Below, piece after piece: positions 7,761 through 15,722 of a stretch of DNA of 64,000 bases. The position numbers and the translations under genes are program-made. The notes under the pieces are model-generated. The model searched no databases. It saw nothing but the letters and a program-made list of their open reading frames with translations, and was not told the origin of the DNA. Numbering within the stretch: position 1 is the first letter of the stretch; each line of letters starts with the position of its first letter. Origin of the DNA: UBA1163 sp049513055. GTDB taxonomy: Bacteria; Desulfobacterota; BSN033; UBA1163. The stretch spans positions 1 to 64,000 of the forward strand of contig JBEKWN010000009.1 in assembly GCA_049513055.1 (NCBI GenBank). Reading direction: 5' to 3'.

Positions 7761-9038
7761 ATGAAGGCGATGAAACCGATCAACTATGGCTGGGTGATTG
7801 TTGGAGTGGGCGTTCTCGTCAAGATGACAGGCTTAGGGTTTGGCCGGTTTGCTTATCCCATGCTCATTCCCAATATGAGAGGATCGCTTGGATTCAACTA
7901 TATCGAGATGGGACTTTTAAGCGGAGCCATCATGTTGGGTTACCTTCTCTTCTCCCTTATTGGTGGAATATTGGCAACACGGTTCGGTCCCAAAAGGATT
8001 GTGATCATTTCCCTCCTTTGTAGTGCTCTCTCCATGTTCTCCATCAGTAGATTATCCGGCCTCCTTCCTCTTCTCTTCTTCAGCTTCGCCATGGGAGCAG
8101 GGGGTGCAGGGGCTCACATTTCCATGACCACTTTACCCATGGCATGGTTTGGAGAGCGGAGATTGGGCAGGGCCCTTGGCGTTGTGACAGGTGGAACAGG
8201 CCTCGGCATCATTGTCACGGGTCTTCTGCTTCCCTATCTTCTATTCAATTTGGGTAAAGAGGCGTGGAGACAGTGCTGGCTCCTTCTGGCCTTGATTACT
8301 TTTTTGGTGGTGGTGATCGGATGGATATTATTGAGGGGAAAACCGAACCAGATGTCACTTCTTCCTTCCGGTCCTGATGGAGATGAAAAATCCATTCTCT
8401 CTCAAGACAACAAAAATGGACTCAGCCTTAAGGCAATCTTTATCATCTATTTCATCTTTGGATTTGCTTATAACATCTATGCCACCTATTTTGTCGCTTA
8501 TATGGTCGAGGAGATTCGACTTTCAGAAAAAACTGCAGGAAATATTTGGGCCCTCTTCGGTTGGATGTGTATGGGGAGTGGATTGATTTGGGGGTTTATT
8601 TCTGACCATTTGGGAAGACGAAAGGCCCTGCTCTGGAACAACGGGATCATATCCCTTTCTGTTCTTCTTCCTCTTCTGCTCCATCAGTCTTTCATCCTCG
8701 GCCTTTCTGCCTTTCTTTTTGGAGTGACTTTTTTAGGAACGGTCACTGTTATTGCTGCGGCGGTTGGAGATCAGGTGGTTGAAAAAAGGGCTTCTGTTTA
8801 TGGATTGGTCACCCTGATCCATGGCATCGGACAGTTTTTAGGGACGATCTCTGGTGGATATTTAAAAGATTTAACCGGTTCTTTTCAATTAACCCTTATT
8901 GTTTCCCTGACCGGTTTTCTCCTCTGCATACTCCTGACCTCCATCACCCCCCCACCCTTCCCTCCCCCTCAGAGGGGGGAGGAGGTAGGTGGGGGTGAGG
9001 TTAGAGAGTTTCGTAGAAAGATTTTTTCAAAAATTTAA
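7761..9038 (+). CDS. MFS transporter (YbfB/YjiJ-like)
   Basis: 425 residues, about 12 helices in two halves. The typical family opening is INYGWVIVGVGVLVKMTGLG FGRFAYPMLIPNMR, the loop 2-3 motif is GGILATRFGPKR, and the second-half equivalent is FISDHLGRRKALLW. MFS carriers move small solutes by proton or sodium coupling; the substrate is unknown. The C-terminus is odd: after the last helix the frame runs through a GC-rich palindrome (8945-8998), giving PPPFPPPQRGEEVGGGE, and then overlaps the end of the convergent lipoprotein gene by 38 bp. An earlier true stop may have been lost by repeat insertion. Confidence 0.85.
   Translation: MKAMKPINYGWVIVGVGVLVKMTGLGFGRFAYPMLIPNMRGSLGFNYIEMGLLSGAIMLGYLLFSLIGGILATRFGPKRIVIISLLCSALSMFSISRLSGLLPLLFFSFAMGAGGAGAHISMTTLPMAWFGERRLGRALGVVTGGTGLGIIVTGLLLPYLLFNLGKEAWRQCWLLLALITFLVVVIGWILLRGKPNQMSLLPSGPDGDEKSILSQDNKNGLSLKAIFIIYFIFGFAYNIYATYFVAYMVEEIRLSEKTAGNIWALFGWMCMGSGLIWGFISDHLGRRKALLWNNGIISLSVLLPLLLHQSFILGLSAFLFGVTFLGTVTVIAAAVGDQVVEKRASVYGLVTLIHGIGQFLGTISGGYLKDLTGSFQLTLIVSLTGFLLCILLTSITPPPFPPPQRGEEVGGGEVREFRRKIFSKI
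8945..8998. repeat. imperfect palindrome at the 3' end of the MFS gene
   Basis: Arms CACCCCCCCACCCTTCCC and GGAGGAGGTAGGTGGGGGTG are centred on CCCCCTCAGAGGGGGG. The unit is of the small dispersed REP/MITE palindrome type and is translated as a proline- then glycine-rich tail. Transcribed, it would form a strong stem between the two convergent genes and could serve as a bidirectional transcript end. Confidence 0.6.
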
Positions 9039-9612
9039 AGGAAGCAACAAATTTGTCAAAGACGTCGAAAGCGGATAGATCGTAAGACCCATCCATAGGT
9101 CTCCATTGGGTAATATAGAAGCCTACGATCCGGTCACCCCGTTTACCGAAGACCACTTTGGCTCTAACCTTCTCCTTTTTCACTGGGTCCTTTCCCTCTA
9201 CCAATACTGCCAGCCCTTCTCCACCAACGACCTGAACCTTTTTTCTGTTTAAAATTTGAAACTGAAGAATCGCATTGAAAAGAAACCTCTTAAAAAATTC
9301 CCTTTCCCTCCCCTCGAACGATGCTGCTGTACACCCAAAAGGATCCTCATCATAAGCAAACGTGGTGACAGAGGGAAAGGGTCCAGGGTCTGATCTCATA
9401 AATCCAAAATTTATATCATTCTCGCCTGCTTCCACCCGTAGTAATTTCCAATCCGGGGAAGGGGGCATAAACTCAAACTCGTCTTCCCAGACGACCGTTC
9501 CCTGAGGAGTCAATCTGTAAGGAACCTTCTTGGAGGTTTGCATCGAGGCACACCCAGAAAGCCAGGCCGCCACCAACACAAAACACAGAACCGTCAGCAA
9601 TTTTCTTTTCAT
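9001..9612 (-). CDS. lipoprotein of unknown function
   Basis: 203 residues with a lipoprotein signal (MKRKLLTVLCFVLVAAWLSG then Cys at 21; Ser at +2 suggests outer-membrane sorting). The mature part is beta-rich (VVWEDEFEFMPPSPDWKLLR, GGEGLAVLVEGKDPVKKEKV, RIVGFYITQWRP), a compact single domain. Its start overlaps the stop of the selenocysteine peroxiredoxin by ATGA, so the two are surely co-transcribed and translationally coupled. This suggests a shared periplasmic redox or envelope-stress role. No family was recognised. Confidence 0.7.
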   Translation of the reverse strand: MKRKLLTVLCFVLVAAWLSGCASMQTSKKVPYRLTPQGTVVWEDEFEFMPPSPDWKLLRVEAGENDINFGFMRSDPGPFPSVTTFAYDEDPFGCTAASFEGREREFFKRFLFNAILQFQILNRKKVQVVGGEGLAVLVEGKDPVKKEKVRAKVVFGKRGDRIVGFYITQWRPMDGSYDLSAFDVFDKFVASFKFLKKSFYETL

Positions 9613-10160
9613 GGTTTTCCTCCTTCCTGGTTCAATTTTTTGAGAAAGAGGAGAATGTCCTTGAAATCAGGCGAGCCATCCCTCACATAACGAATAATGC
9701 CAGTTTTATCGATAATCACCGTTCGCCTTCCAAAGATGGGTTTTCCTTCAGGCTGGATGTCGAAATAAGCACCTAAAAAAGCAGTGATGTTCGAAAGGAG
9801 AGGAAAGGTTATACCCAAACCATTCGCCCAATATTTTAATGTTGTCACATCATCTCGACTGACGCCCACGACCCGGGCGTTGAAGCGGTCATAGAGGTAG
9901 AGGTTCCTCTGATGGCCCTCCATTTCGCCCGTTCAGACAGGGGTAAAGGCAGCTGGAAAGAATGTGATGATCAGATGGTACTTTCCATAATACTCATCGG
10001 CATAGTTGATCAACCGGTCCTGCGTGGATGGCAGGGTAAAATTGAGGGTCTCTCGACCGATTAACTCTACTTTTTTCGCAGCTTCCACATTGGAAAAGAG
10101 AAAAAGAGATAGAAAAAGTAGTGAGAATAAAATCCATCGATTTAATGCTTTTTTTCTCAT
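9609..10160 (-). CDS. exported peroxiredoxin with selenocysteine at the peroxidatic position
   Basis: Two abutting frames (10160-9936 and 9923-9609) join in the same phase across one TGA at 9935-9933. Read as selenocysteine, the product has 183 residues: a signal peptide (about 1-27), a thioredoxin-fold start (LIGRETLNFTLPSTQD), LIITFFPAAFTPV-U76-TGEMEGHQRN, then VVGVSRDDVTTLKYWANGLG and the conserved Arg region PIFGRRTVIID. P69, T73 and U76 exactly match the peroxiredoxin active site PxxxTxxC, and there is no other cysteine, so it should be a 1-Cys-type enzyme reducing peroxides outside the cytoplasm. GAAAGGAGGGACTA precedes the ATG. It is coupled to the downstream lipoprotein. The alternative is a nonsense mutation, but the intact second half and the exact catalytic position argue against that. 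Confidence 0.85.
9891..9923 (-). promoter_or_regulatory. candidate bacterial SECIS hairpin
   Basis: Starting 9 bases after the TGA, ATGGAGG (9923-9917) can pair with CCTCTAT (9897-9891) with one G-U pair. Inside it, AGAG (9910-9907) and CTCT (9902-9899) close a GAAC tetraloop. The apical G lies about 27 nt from the TGA, within the distance used by SelB-bound bacterial SECIS elements. The internal loop is asymmetric (6 versus 1). The position and shape support recoding; not tested by folding software. Confidence 0.5.
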
Positions 10161-10265
10161 TAGTCCCTCCTTTCAGTTTTTTAAAATTTTATAATATTCC
10201 CTACTGTTTTGCAATCTTCATTTCTCTCACTGAGAAACTATTTATAAAAGGAGGATGACCGTATC

Positions 10266-10284
10266 CCTGCCTACGACAGGCAGA
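10266..10284. repeat. short GCCTGC-type palindrome
   Basis: CTGCCT and AGGCAG flank ACGAC in the 10161-10426 gap. Similar CCTGCC/GGCAGG palindromes occur at 21914, 23703 and 27026, suggesting one dispersed repeat family. Nothing else was seen in the gap except the ribosome-binding site of the next gene. Confidence 0.5.
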
Positions 10285-10426
10285 CGGGTCTCGTATCGGT
10301 AGTCTCAAATATTCATTGCACTGTGAATCATTGAACAACCTTTTGATTTTCGTTGACTTTTGTATGCTGTTTAATCATGATATGGCTATCTATCGAATGA
10401 ATTCTTTTAAGAAGGAGGTGAATAGA

Positions 10427-10867
10427 ATGGTTGGTATAAATGTGAAGATCCGACCCATGGAGCCGGAGGATATCAGTGGTATTTTAGTGGTCGACCGGAA
10501 GATCAGCGGCGTGCAGAGGGCTCTTACTTATAGAGATTTAGTCCAGGAGGCCCTGGGAGGTCAAATAGACATGAGCTTTGTGGCTGAGGTTGACAATCAA
10601 TTTGCAGGGTTTGTTATGGCCTATCTCACTTATGTCCGTGAGCAGGTCTCAGAAGCCTGTATAATTCAAATTTTTGGAGTCGACCCCCAATATCAGAGAC
10701 AGGGTATCGCTACCAAACTGGTCCAGGCGCTATTAGACAAATGTCGCTCAAAAAAAATCAAGCTTATCCGAACCATGGTCGAGGAGCGTGATAGTGAATT
10801 GCAAGGTTTCTTCAAGCGCTTGGGGTTTGATCGCGGCCTCTATATAGATTTTTCCAAGATTGTGTAA
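10427..10867 (+). CDS. GNAT-family N-acetyltransferase
   Basis: 146 residues from the ATG preceded by AAGAAGGAGGTGAATAGA; a longer frame upstream lacks support. The protein shows VKIRPMEPEDISGILVVDRK at the N-terminus, then FVAEVDNQFAGFVMAYLTYV, and motif A IQIFGVDPQYQRQGIATKLV with the acetyl-CoA pyrophosphate loop Q-x-x-G-I-A. The end, FFKRLGFDRGLYIDFSK, is the usual motif B. The RimI-like size suggests transfer of an acetyl group to an amine of a protein or small molecule; the substrate is unknown. Confidence 0.85.
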   Translation: MVGINVKIRPMEPEDISGILVVDRKISGVQRALTYRDLVQEALGGQIDMSFVAEVDNQFAGFVMAYLTYVREQVSEACIIQIFGVDPQYQRQGIATKLVQALLDKCRSKKIKLIRTMVEERDSELQGFFKRLGFDRGLYIDFSKIV

Positions 10868-10953
10868 AAATGCTTTTTGAGAACCAGAAAGTTATTATAA
10901 AATTATCTCTTGCCATATGAAATTTAGAACATAATTAACCCTCAACTTCCCTC

Positions 10954-13416
10954 CTAAAGATCACCTTTCAGGAATGTTTTCACTTCAATCTTTTCCCCAT
11001 CCGTCATCACTGTGATGGCTCCATCTTTATCAGTTCTTAAAATCCTCGAACCCAATTGCAGGTATCTCTTCAATACCTCTGGATGGGGAAGTCGGCCGAT
11101 ATTCCTTTCACCCACACTGAGAATGGCATAAGTAAGTTTCACCCTTTCCAGGAAAAGCGGGGAACTCGAGGAAGAACTTCCGTGATGGGGGATTTTTAAA
11201 ATATCAGCCCTGAGCGGATAACCTTTTCTTAGCATTCGCTCCTCGGCTTCCTTTCCAATATCTCCTGTCAGAAGCACAGAAACATTTTTAAATCGAAGCT
11301 TCATGACCAGTGAGGCATTATTCAGATCCCAGAGATTCCGAACTTTTCTTTGTGTTGCATTCCACACCGGTGGGTTTAGAAAAGAAATCTCGACTCCATT
11401 GATCATTTGAAAAGGTGTCTCTTCATTCAGAGAGTGGATCTTAATTTTTTTCTCCTCAAGAATTTTTTTCAACTGGAGATAGGGCTCTGAGTCTGTCTGA
11501 AACCCGTTATCCCAGAATTGGCCAATCGAAAATTGGGAAGCAATGAAAATTAAACCTTTCAGATGGTCTGGGTCAGGATGGGTGAGGACAAGGGTGTCAA
11601 CCCTTCGAATCTTCTTTTTCCATAGAAAGGGGGCGATGACATTCTTTCCAATATCGAAACGATCCTCACGAAGGCCTCCTCCATCGATCAGCATCCTTTT
11701 TCCTTTTGGAAATTCGATGAGGATGGAATCTCCATTTCCTACATCTATAAAAGTTAACCTGAGATCTTTTTGTAATAAATCTTTCAGATTCCAAAATGCC
11801 AAATCGAAGACGAGAACAACGCAGAGCCCCAAAAAAAGATATCGGGCCATCTTCCGTTTCTTAAGGTGAACTACTAGGAAAAGGAGAATGTAGAAAAGGA
11901 CGATTTCAAAAACGGTTGGGGTTGAGACAAAGAACGAAGCAAACGGTAGAGAGGCAAAGAAGGCCAGTACTCTGAGCAGGATCAGGGTGATGAAACCATT
12001 GATGTTGATCAGGAAGGTAGCTAAGGGAGTGAAGAAGAAAGAAAAAATGGAAGCGGTGAGACTCAAAGGGACGATGAGAAAGCCCACCCATGGAATGATG
12101 AAGAGGTTGGTGAAAAATCCAATGGGGGAGAAACGGTTGAAGTGGAGTGCAACAAAAGGTGCGGTCCCTAAAATGGCCACTCCAGTCACGAGGAGGGAGA
12201 GCATGATATATTTCAAGATATTCTTCTTCCATGAAGTTTTTAGAAGAAGGGAAATTCCCTCTTGTTTAAACTCTTGAAGGATGCGTGGGACCAGATAGAG
12301 AATGGAAAGGACAGCGAGGAAAGAGAGCTGAAAAGAAACATCGAAAAGGGAAGGAGGTGAGAGGATGAGGATGAGAAAGGCGGCCAGCGCGAGTGTGTGG
12401 AGCAGGTTTCTCTCCCGATTGAGCAAGATGGAGAAGAGGAAGGTGATCACCATGATTGCCGCTCGGATCACGGAGATCCCTCCGCCTGCGATGAATGCAT
12501 AGAGAATGATGCAGGGGATCGTCAGGCCAGCCGCCCATTTTCTGACGGAAATGGAGAGAAGAAGAAATTCTGAACGCTTTAAAATCCAGATCAGCAGAGA
12601 GAAAGAAAGGAGAGCAACGATTCCGAATTGATCTCCCGAAATGGCCAGAAGATGAGCTGTCCCGGTAAGAATAAAATATTCCTTTATCTCTTCTGGAATA
12701 TCCCCCTGTTCGCCCAATACAAGGGCTTTGAAAATACTAGAAGTGGGAGCATTGACTTCTCGGTTTAGAAAATCCCGGATACGATCCCGCCAGCTCTCCA
12801 CTTGGAGAATAATAGGATTTTTAAATCCCTTTCCCAATTTGACCCACCCTTTCTTCTCGGATAAGAATCCAACCGTATGGATTCGTTCAAAGGCAAGGTG
12901 GCGTTCGTAAGAAAACCCGCCTGGATTATGAAATCCACGAGGGGAATGGAGTCTACAAAAAAAACGAAGGCGATCCCCCACTCGAAGCGAGGGATCCTCC
13001 TCTTTAAGGAAGATCAGGAGAAGACCGTCCACAGAGATGTGACGGTTTGAAAGGATGACCTTTTGTGAGCGAATGAGTAATTGGGTTCTTCCTCGGGAGG
13101 TCTCAGGAGGGCGATCGATGATTCCCTCTAATGAAATTCTTTCCAAGCCGGTGAAATGAGAGAGGTGAGAGGGGGAGTATTGTGGATGGAGATAAAGCTG
13201 GATAGAAAAAATTCCGAGAAGGAAGAAAATGGAGAAGGCGATCCAAGAACCCATCTGGATTCTTTTTATTATGAGGAGAAGAGTCCAAAAACCCAAAAGT
13301 ATTAGGAGGAGAATCCATCCTTGAGAAAGGAAAGGAAGGTCGAAGTGGCCAAAATAGATACCAATGGTGTAGAAGATCAAGATAGGAATGAGAGGAAGGC
13401 GAAAGGCTCCACTCAT
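10954..13416 (-). CDS. comEC: ComEC/Rec2 DNA-uptake channel protein
   Basis: 820 residues, full length for the three-domain form. N-terminal membrane helices are followed by an OB-like extracellular domain (about 95-190, IDRPPETSRGRTQLLI), then the competence domain (LTGTAHLLAISGDQFGIVAL at about 250, the conserved 'H-L-L-A-I-S-G' core). The C-terminal metallo-beta-lactamase domain has FIDVGNGDSILIEFPKGKRM, LTHPDPDHLKG and KIPHHGSS. ComEC carries single-stranded DNA across the inner membrane in natural transformation. No other competence genes are in the window. The upstream acyl-CoA dehydrogenase is separated from it by a 249-bp repeat element. Confidence 0.93.
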   Translation of the reverse strand: MSGAFRLPLIPILIFYTIGIYFGHFDLPFLSQGWILLLILLGFWTLLLIIKRIQMGSWIAFSIFFLLGIFSIQLYLHPQYSPSHLSHFTGLERISLEGIIDRPPETSRGRTQLLIRSQKVILSNRHISVDGLLLIFLKEEDPSLRVGDRLRFFCRLHSPRGFHNPGGFSYERHLAFERIHTVGFLSEKKGWVKLGKGFKNPIILQVESWRDRIRDFLNREVNAPTSSIFKALVLGEQGDIPEEIKEYFILTGTAHLLAISGDQFGIVALLSFSLLIWILKRSEFLLLSISVRKWAAGLTIPCIILYAFIAGGGISVIRAAIMVITFLFSILLNRERNLLHTLALAAFLILILSPPSLFDVSFQLSFLAVLSILYLVPRILQEFKQEGISLLLKTSWKKNILKYIMLSLLVTGVAILGTAPFVALHFNRFSPIGFFTNLFIIPWVGFLIVPLSLTASIFSFFFTPLATFLININGFITLILLRVLAFFASLPFASFFVSTPTVFEIVLFYILLFLVVHLKKRKMARYLFLGLCVVLVFDLAFWNLKDLLQKDLRLTFIDVGNGDSILIEFPKGKRMLIDGGGLREDRFDIGKNVIAPFLWKKKIRRVDTLVLTHPDPDHLKGLIFIASQFSIGQFWDNGFQTDSEPYLQLKKILEEKKIKIHSLNEETPFQMINGVEISFLNPPVWNATQRKVRNLWDLNNASLVMKLRFKNVSVLLTGDIGKEAEERMLRKGYPLRADILKIPHHGSSSSSSPLFLERVKLTYAILSVGERNIGRLPHPEVLKRYLQLGSRILRTDKDGAITVMTDGEKIEVKTFLKGDL

Positions 13417-13442
13417 CTCCGCCTCAAGCGGATTAATCTTTT

Positions 13443-13691
13443 AGGCTGCTGAAAAAAGCCCATCTGCTGCGTTTCCCTCGTCCTCGCCCTGTTAGACGAG
13501 CAGCTAGATTTTGGAGAGAATCAATGAAGATATCAGCTTTCAAATGGCTGCAAAACCAATCAGGATTCTATCTAACAGGGCAAGTCGTTGCGGCATACGT
13601 CCAAGTACGCCTCACCCCTCAGGATTTCGGGAGCCCCCTCGAGCGGGATTTCGAAAAGCTCAACTTGCATCTAGACATTTTTGAGCAGCCT
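13443..13691. repeat. 249-bp element with terminal inverted repeats
   Basis: Ends AGGCTGCTGAAAAA and TTTTTGAGCAGCCT are inverted (13443 on, and up to 13691). A nested inverted pair GCCCTGTTAGA / TCTAACAGGGC lies inside at about 13486 and 13570. It fills the gap between comEC and the acyl-CoA dehydrogenase, has no coding sense (the 13524-13781 frame runs out of it into the neighbour), and looks like a non-autonomous MITE-like repeat. Confidence 0.6.
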
Positions 13692-13707
13692 GGGGGAAAT
13701 CACTTTT

Positions 13708-14850
13708 TCAACAACCTTTTAGTAATTGTTGAGCCACCAGCCACCGCTGAATCTGATTGGCTCCTTCATAAATCTGAGTGACCTTGGCATCCCGCATCAT
13801 CCGCTCCACAGGATAATCTTTCATATATCCATAACCTCCGAGGATCTGGACGGCATCGGTGGTCACTTTCATGGCGATTTCAGAGGCGAAGTATTTCGAA
13901 ATGGCTGAGAGTTTTTCTGTGTCTTCAAGTTTTTCATCAATCTGAAAAGCTGCCTTATAGACCAGGGCTCGAGCGGCTTCCACTCGGGTGGCCATATCGG
14001 CGATCATGAATTGAATCGCTTGAAATGAGGAGATGGGTTTCCCAAACTGGATCCGTTCATTGGCATAGTGAATGGCGAAGTCAAGGGCTCCCTGGGCAAT
14101 TCCTACTGCCTGCGCTCCAATGGCTGGTCTCGACATGTTGAGCGTATTCATCGCGATTTTCCAACCCTCTCCTTCCTCTCCGAGACGATTTTCTTGAGGC
14201 ACCCGACAGTTTTCAAAGATCACATCCGTCGTCACGGAACCCCTCATCCCGATCTTTTCTTCCCTCTTCCCGAAAAGAAGGCCAGCCGTTCCATCTTCCA
14301 CTATGAAAGCAGAAATTCCTTCTGCTCCATGTTTTGGGTGGGTCACAACAAAGACAGAGTAAAATTTGGCCAGGCTCCCATGGGTAACGAAACATTTACG
14401 CCCGTTGATCAGGTAACCCTTTCCTTGTTTTTCAGCTATCGTCTTGATAGAGGAAACTTCTGATTCTCCTTCCGGTTCTTTTAGCGCAAAAGCGGTGAAG
14501 CTGTTCTTCTCGAAGATCTCTGTGAAATAGAGATCTTTTTGGGAAGAATTCCCCCCTAATAAAATGGGTAGGGACCCGAGCCCCTGGGCCAGGATGATGA
14601 GAGATGAGGAACCGCAAACCTTTGCAATCTCTTCAACGACGATACAGAATGAGGTCAGGTTTCCATCGGTCCCCCCATATTGTTCAGGGAGGAGAAGGGA
14701 GAGAAAACCCTGTTTACCAAAGGCCTCTACCAAATCCCAGGGAAATTCTCCAGTGGCGTCGATCTTCGCTGCCCGGGGCCGGACAATCCTTTGGGCGGTT
14801 TTTTCGGCGGCAGCCCTGATCATTTGTCTCTCTTTTTCTATATCTTTCAT
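13708..14850 (-). CDS. acyl-CoA dehydrogenase
   Basis: 380 residues, the usual short-chain acyl-CoA dehydrogenase length. N-terminal helices are followed by FLSLLLPEQYGGTDG, the FAD-contact strand AFALKEPEGESEVSS, GYLINGRKCFVTHGS, the C-terminal FGKPISSFQAIQFMIADMAT, and IYEGANQIQR with the catalytic-type Glu at about 363. The enzyme oxidises an acyl-CoA at the alpha-beta bond, passing electrons to ETF. The first residues (MKDIEKERQMIRAAAEKTAQ) are typical. No ETF or thiolase genes are adjacent, so the substrate is not predictable. Confidence 0.92.
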   Translation of the reverse strand: MKDIEKERQMIRAAAEKTAQRIVRPRAAKIDATGEFPWDLVEAFGKQGFLSLLLPEQYGGTDGNLTSFCIVVEEIAKVCGSSSLIILAQGLGSLPILLGGNSSQKDLYFTEIFEKNSFTAFALKEPEGESEVSSIKTIAEKQGKGYLINGRKCFVTHGSLAKFYSVFVVTHPKHGAEGISAFIVEDGTAGLLFGKREEKIGMRGSVTTDVIFENCRVPQENRLGEEGEGWKIAMNTLNMSRPAIGAQAVGIAQGALDFAIHYANERIQFGKPISSFQAIQFMIADMATRVEAARALVYKAAFQIDEKLEDTEKLSAISKYFASEIAMKVTTDAVQILGGYGYMKDYPVERMMRDAKVTQIYEGANQIQRWLVAQQLLKGC

Positions 14851-14956
14851 TTTGCTTTTATCTGGGAACCATCAGGTGGGGATGTTGTATAAACTGTAAC
14901 GTTAAAAGAGTAGAAATCCTTTGTCAAGAGAAAAGTGGAAGCAGTGATAAAAATAT

Positions 14957-14984
14957 TTGACTTTATAATACAAAATAATATAAT
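14957..14984 (+). promoter_or_regulatory. sigma-70 promoter of rpsU
   Basis: TTGACT (14957-14962) and a perfect TATAAT (14979-14984) are separated by 16 bp in an AT-rich stretch, 40 bp before the bS21 start. It probably drives the rpsU-yqeY-mutS2 block. Confidence 0.75.
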
Positions 14985-15024
14985 AAGCTTTTTAAAATAA
15001 TTCATGGGAGGAGGGGAAAAATGG

Positions 15025-15228
15025 ATGCCAGGGATTAAAATTAAAGAAAACGAATCTTTTGAGAATGCACTCAGGCGGTTTAAAAAACAGGTAGAAAAGA
15101 CGGGGATATTGTCAGAGATTCGGAAAAGGGAGCATTTCGAGAAGCCCAGCATAAAAAGAAAGAAGAAAGCATTGGCCGCCAAGAAAAGGGCAATGAAAAG
15201 AATGAGAAAAATGACGGAGAGGGGATAG
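15025..15228 (+). CDS. rpsU: 30S ribosomal protein bS21
   Basis: 67 residues from the ATG after GGAGGGGAAAA; an in-frame ATG at 15004 falls within the ribosome-binding site and is rejected. The sequence MPGIKIKENESFENALRRFK, then KRKKKALAAKKRAM, is a standard bS21 with an N-terminal acidic-helical part and a basic C-terminal helix. bS21 binds near the anti-Shine-Dalgarno region of 16S rRNA and helps initiation. It heads the classical macromolecular-synthesis block (yqeY, mutS2, dnaG, rpoD). A second, divergent bS21-like protein is carried by the element at 31914. Confidence 0.95.
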   Translation: MPGIKIKENESFENALRRFKKQVEKTGILSEIRKREHFEKPSIKRKKKALAAKKRAMKRMRKMTERG

Positions 15229-15231
15229 GGG

Positions 15232-15699
15232 ATGAGTTTGGAAGAGAGACTGGTCGAAGAAATGAAACAAGCCATGAAATCCAACGATAAGTTGCGACTT
15301 TCCACCATCCGGATGATTCGTTCGGCATCGAAAAATAAGGAAATTGAACTGAGAAAGAAGTTGGAGGACGAAGATGTGGTGAAGGTGATCCAGGCGATGG
15401 TGAGAAAGGGTGAGGAGTCTGTTGAACAATTTCAAGCAGGTGGACGGATGGACCTGGTCGAGAAGGAGAAAAAAGAGATAGAAATATTAAAATCCTTTTT
15501 ACCTCAACCCCTTAGCCAGGAAGAAGTATTAAAGATCATTGATCAAAGTATTCAAGAGACCCAAGCTTCGTCCCTAAAGGACATAGGAAAAGTGATGAAA
15601 TCAGTCATGCCAAAAATTGGGGGGAAAACCGACGGAAAACTGATCAATCAATTGGTGAAAGAAAGGCTTTCCCCATCAATTCCTCCTTTTGATAGGTAA
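15232..15699 (+). CDS. yqeY: GatB/YqeY domain protein
   Basis: 155 residues, full length. SLEERLVEEMKQAMKSNDKL, then LRLSTIRMIRSASKN, EIEILKSFLPQPLSQEEVLK and MKSVMPKIGGKTDGKLINQL are all family hallmarks. The fold matches the tail of GatB, which binds tRNA in the amidotransferase; the free protein's role is not settled. It starts 3 bp after rpsU with AGGGGATAGGGG upstream, and the order rpsU-yqeY is common in deltaproteobacteria. Confidence 0.92.
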   Translation: MSLEERLVEEMKQAMKSNDKLRLSTIRMIRSASKNKEIELRKKLEDEDVVKVIQAMVRKGEESVEQFQAGGRMDLVEKEKKEIEILKSFLPQPLSQEEVLKIIDQSIQETQASSLKDIGKVMKSVMPKIGGKTDGKLINQLVKERLSPSIPPFDR

Positions 15700-15722
15700 T
15701 CCAATTCCCTTTTCCACGCTTT

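Noticed and set aside
13524..13781. 85-codon ORF across the MITE-like element
   Set aside because: It runs from the repeat into the 3' end of the acyl-CoA dehydrogenase on the other strand; repeat-derived.
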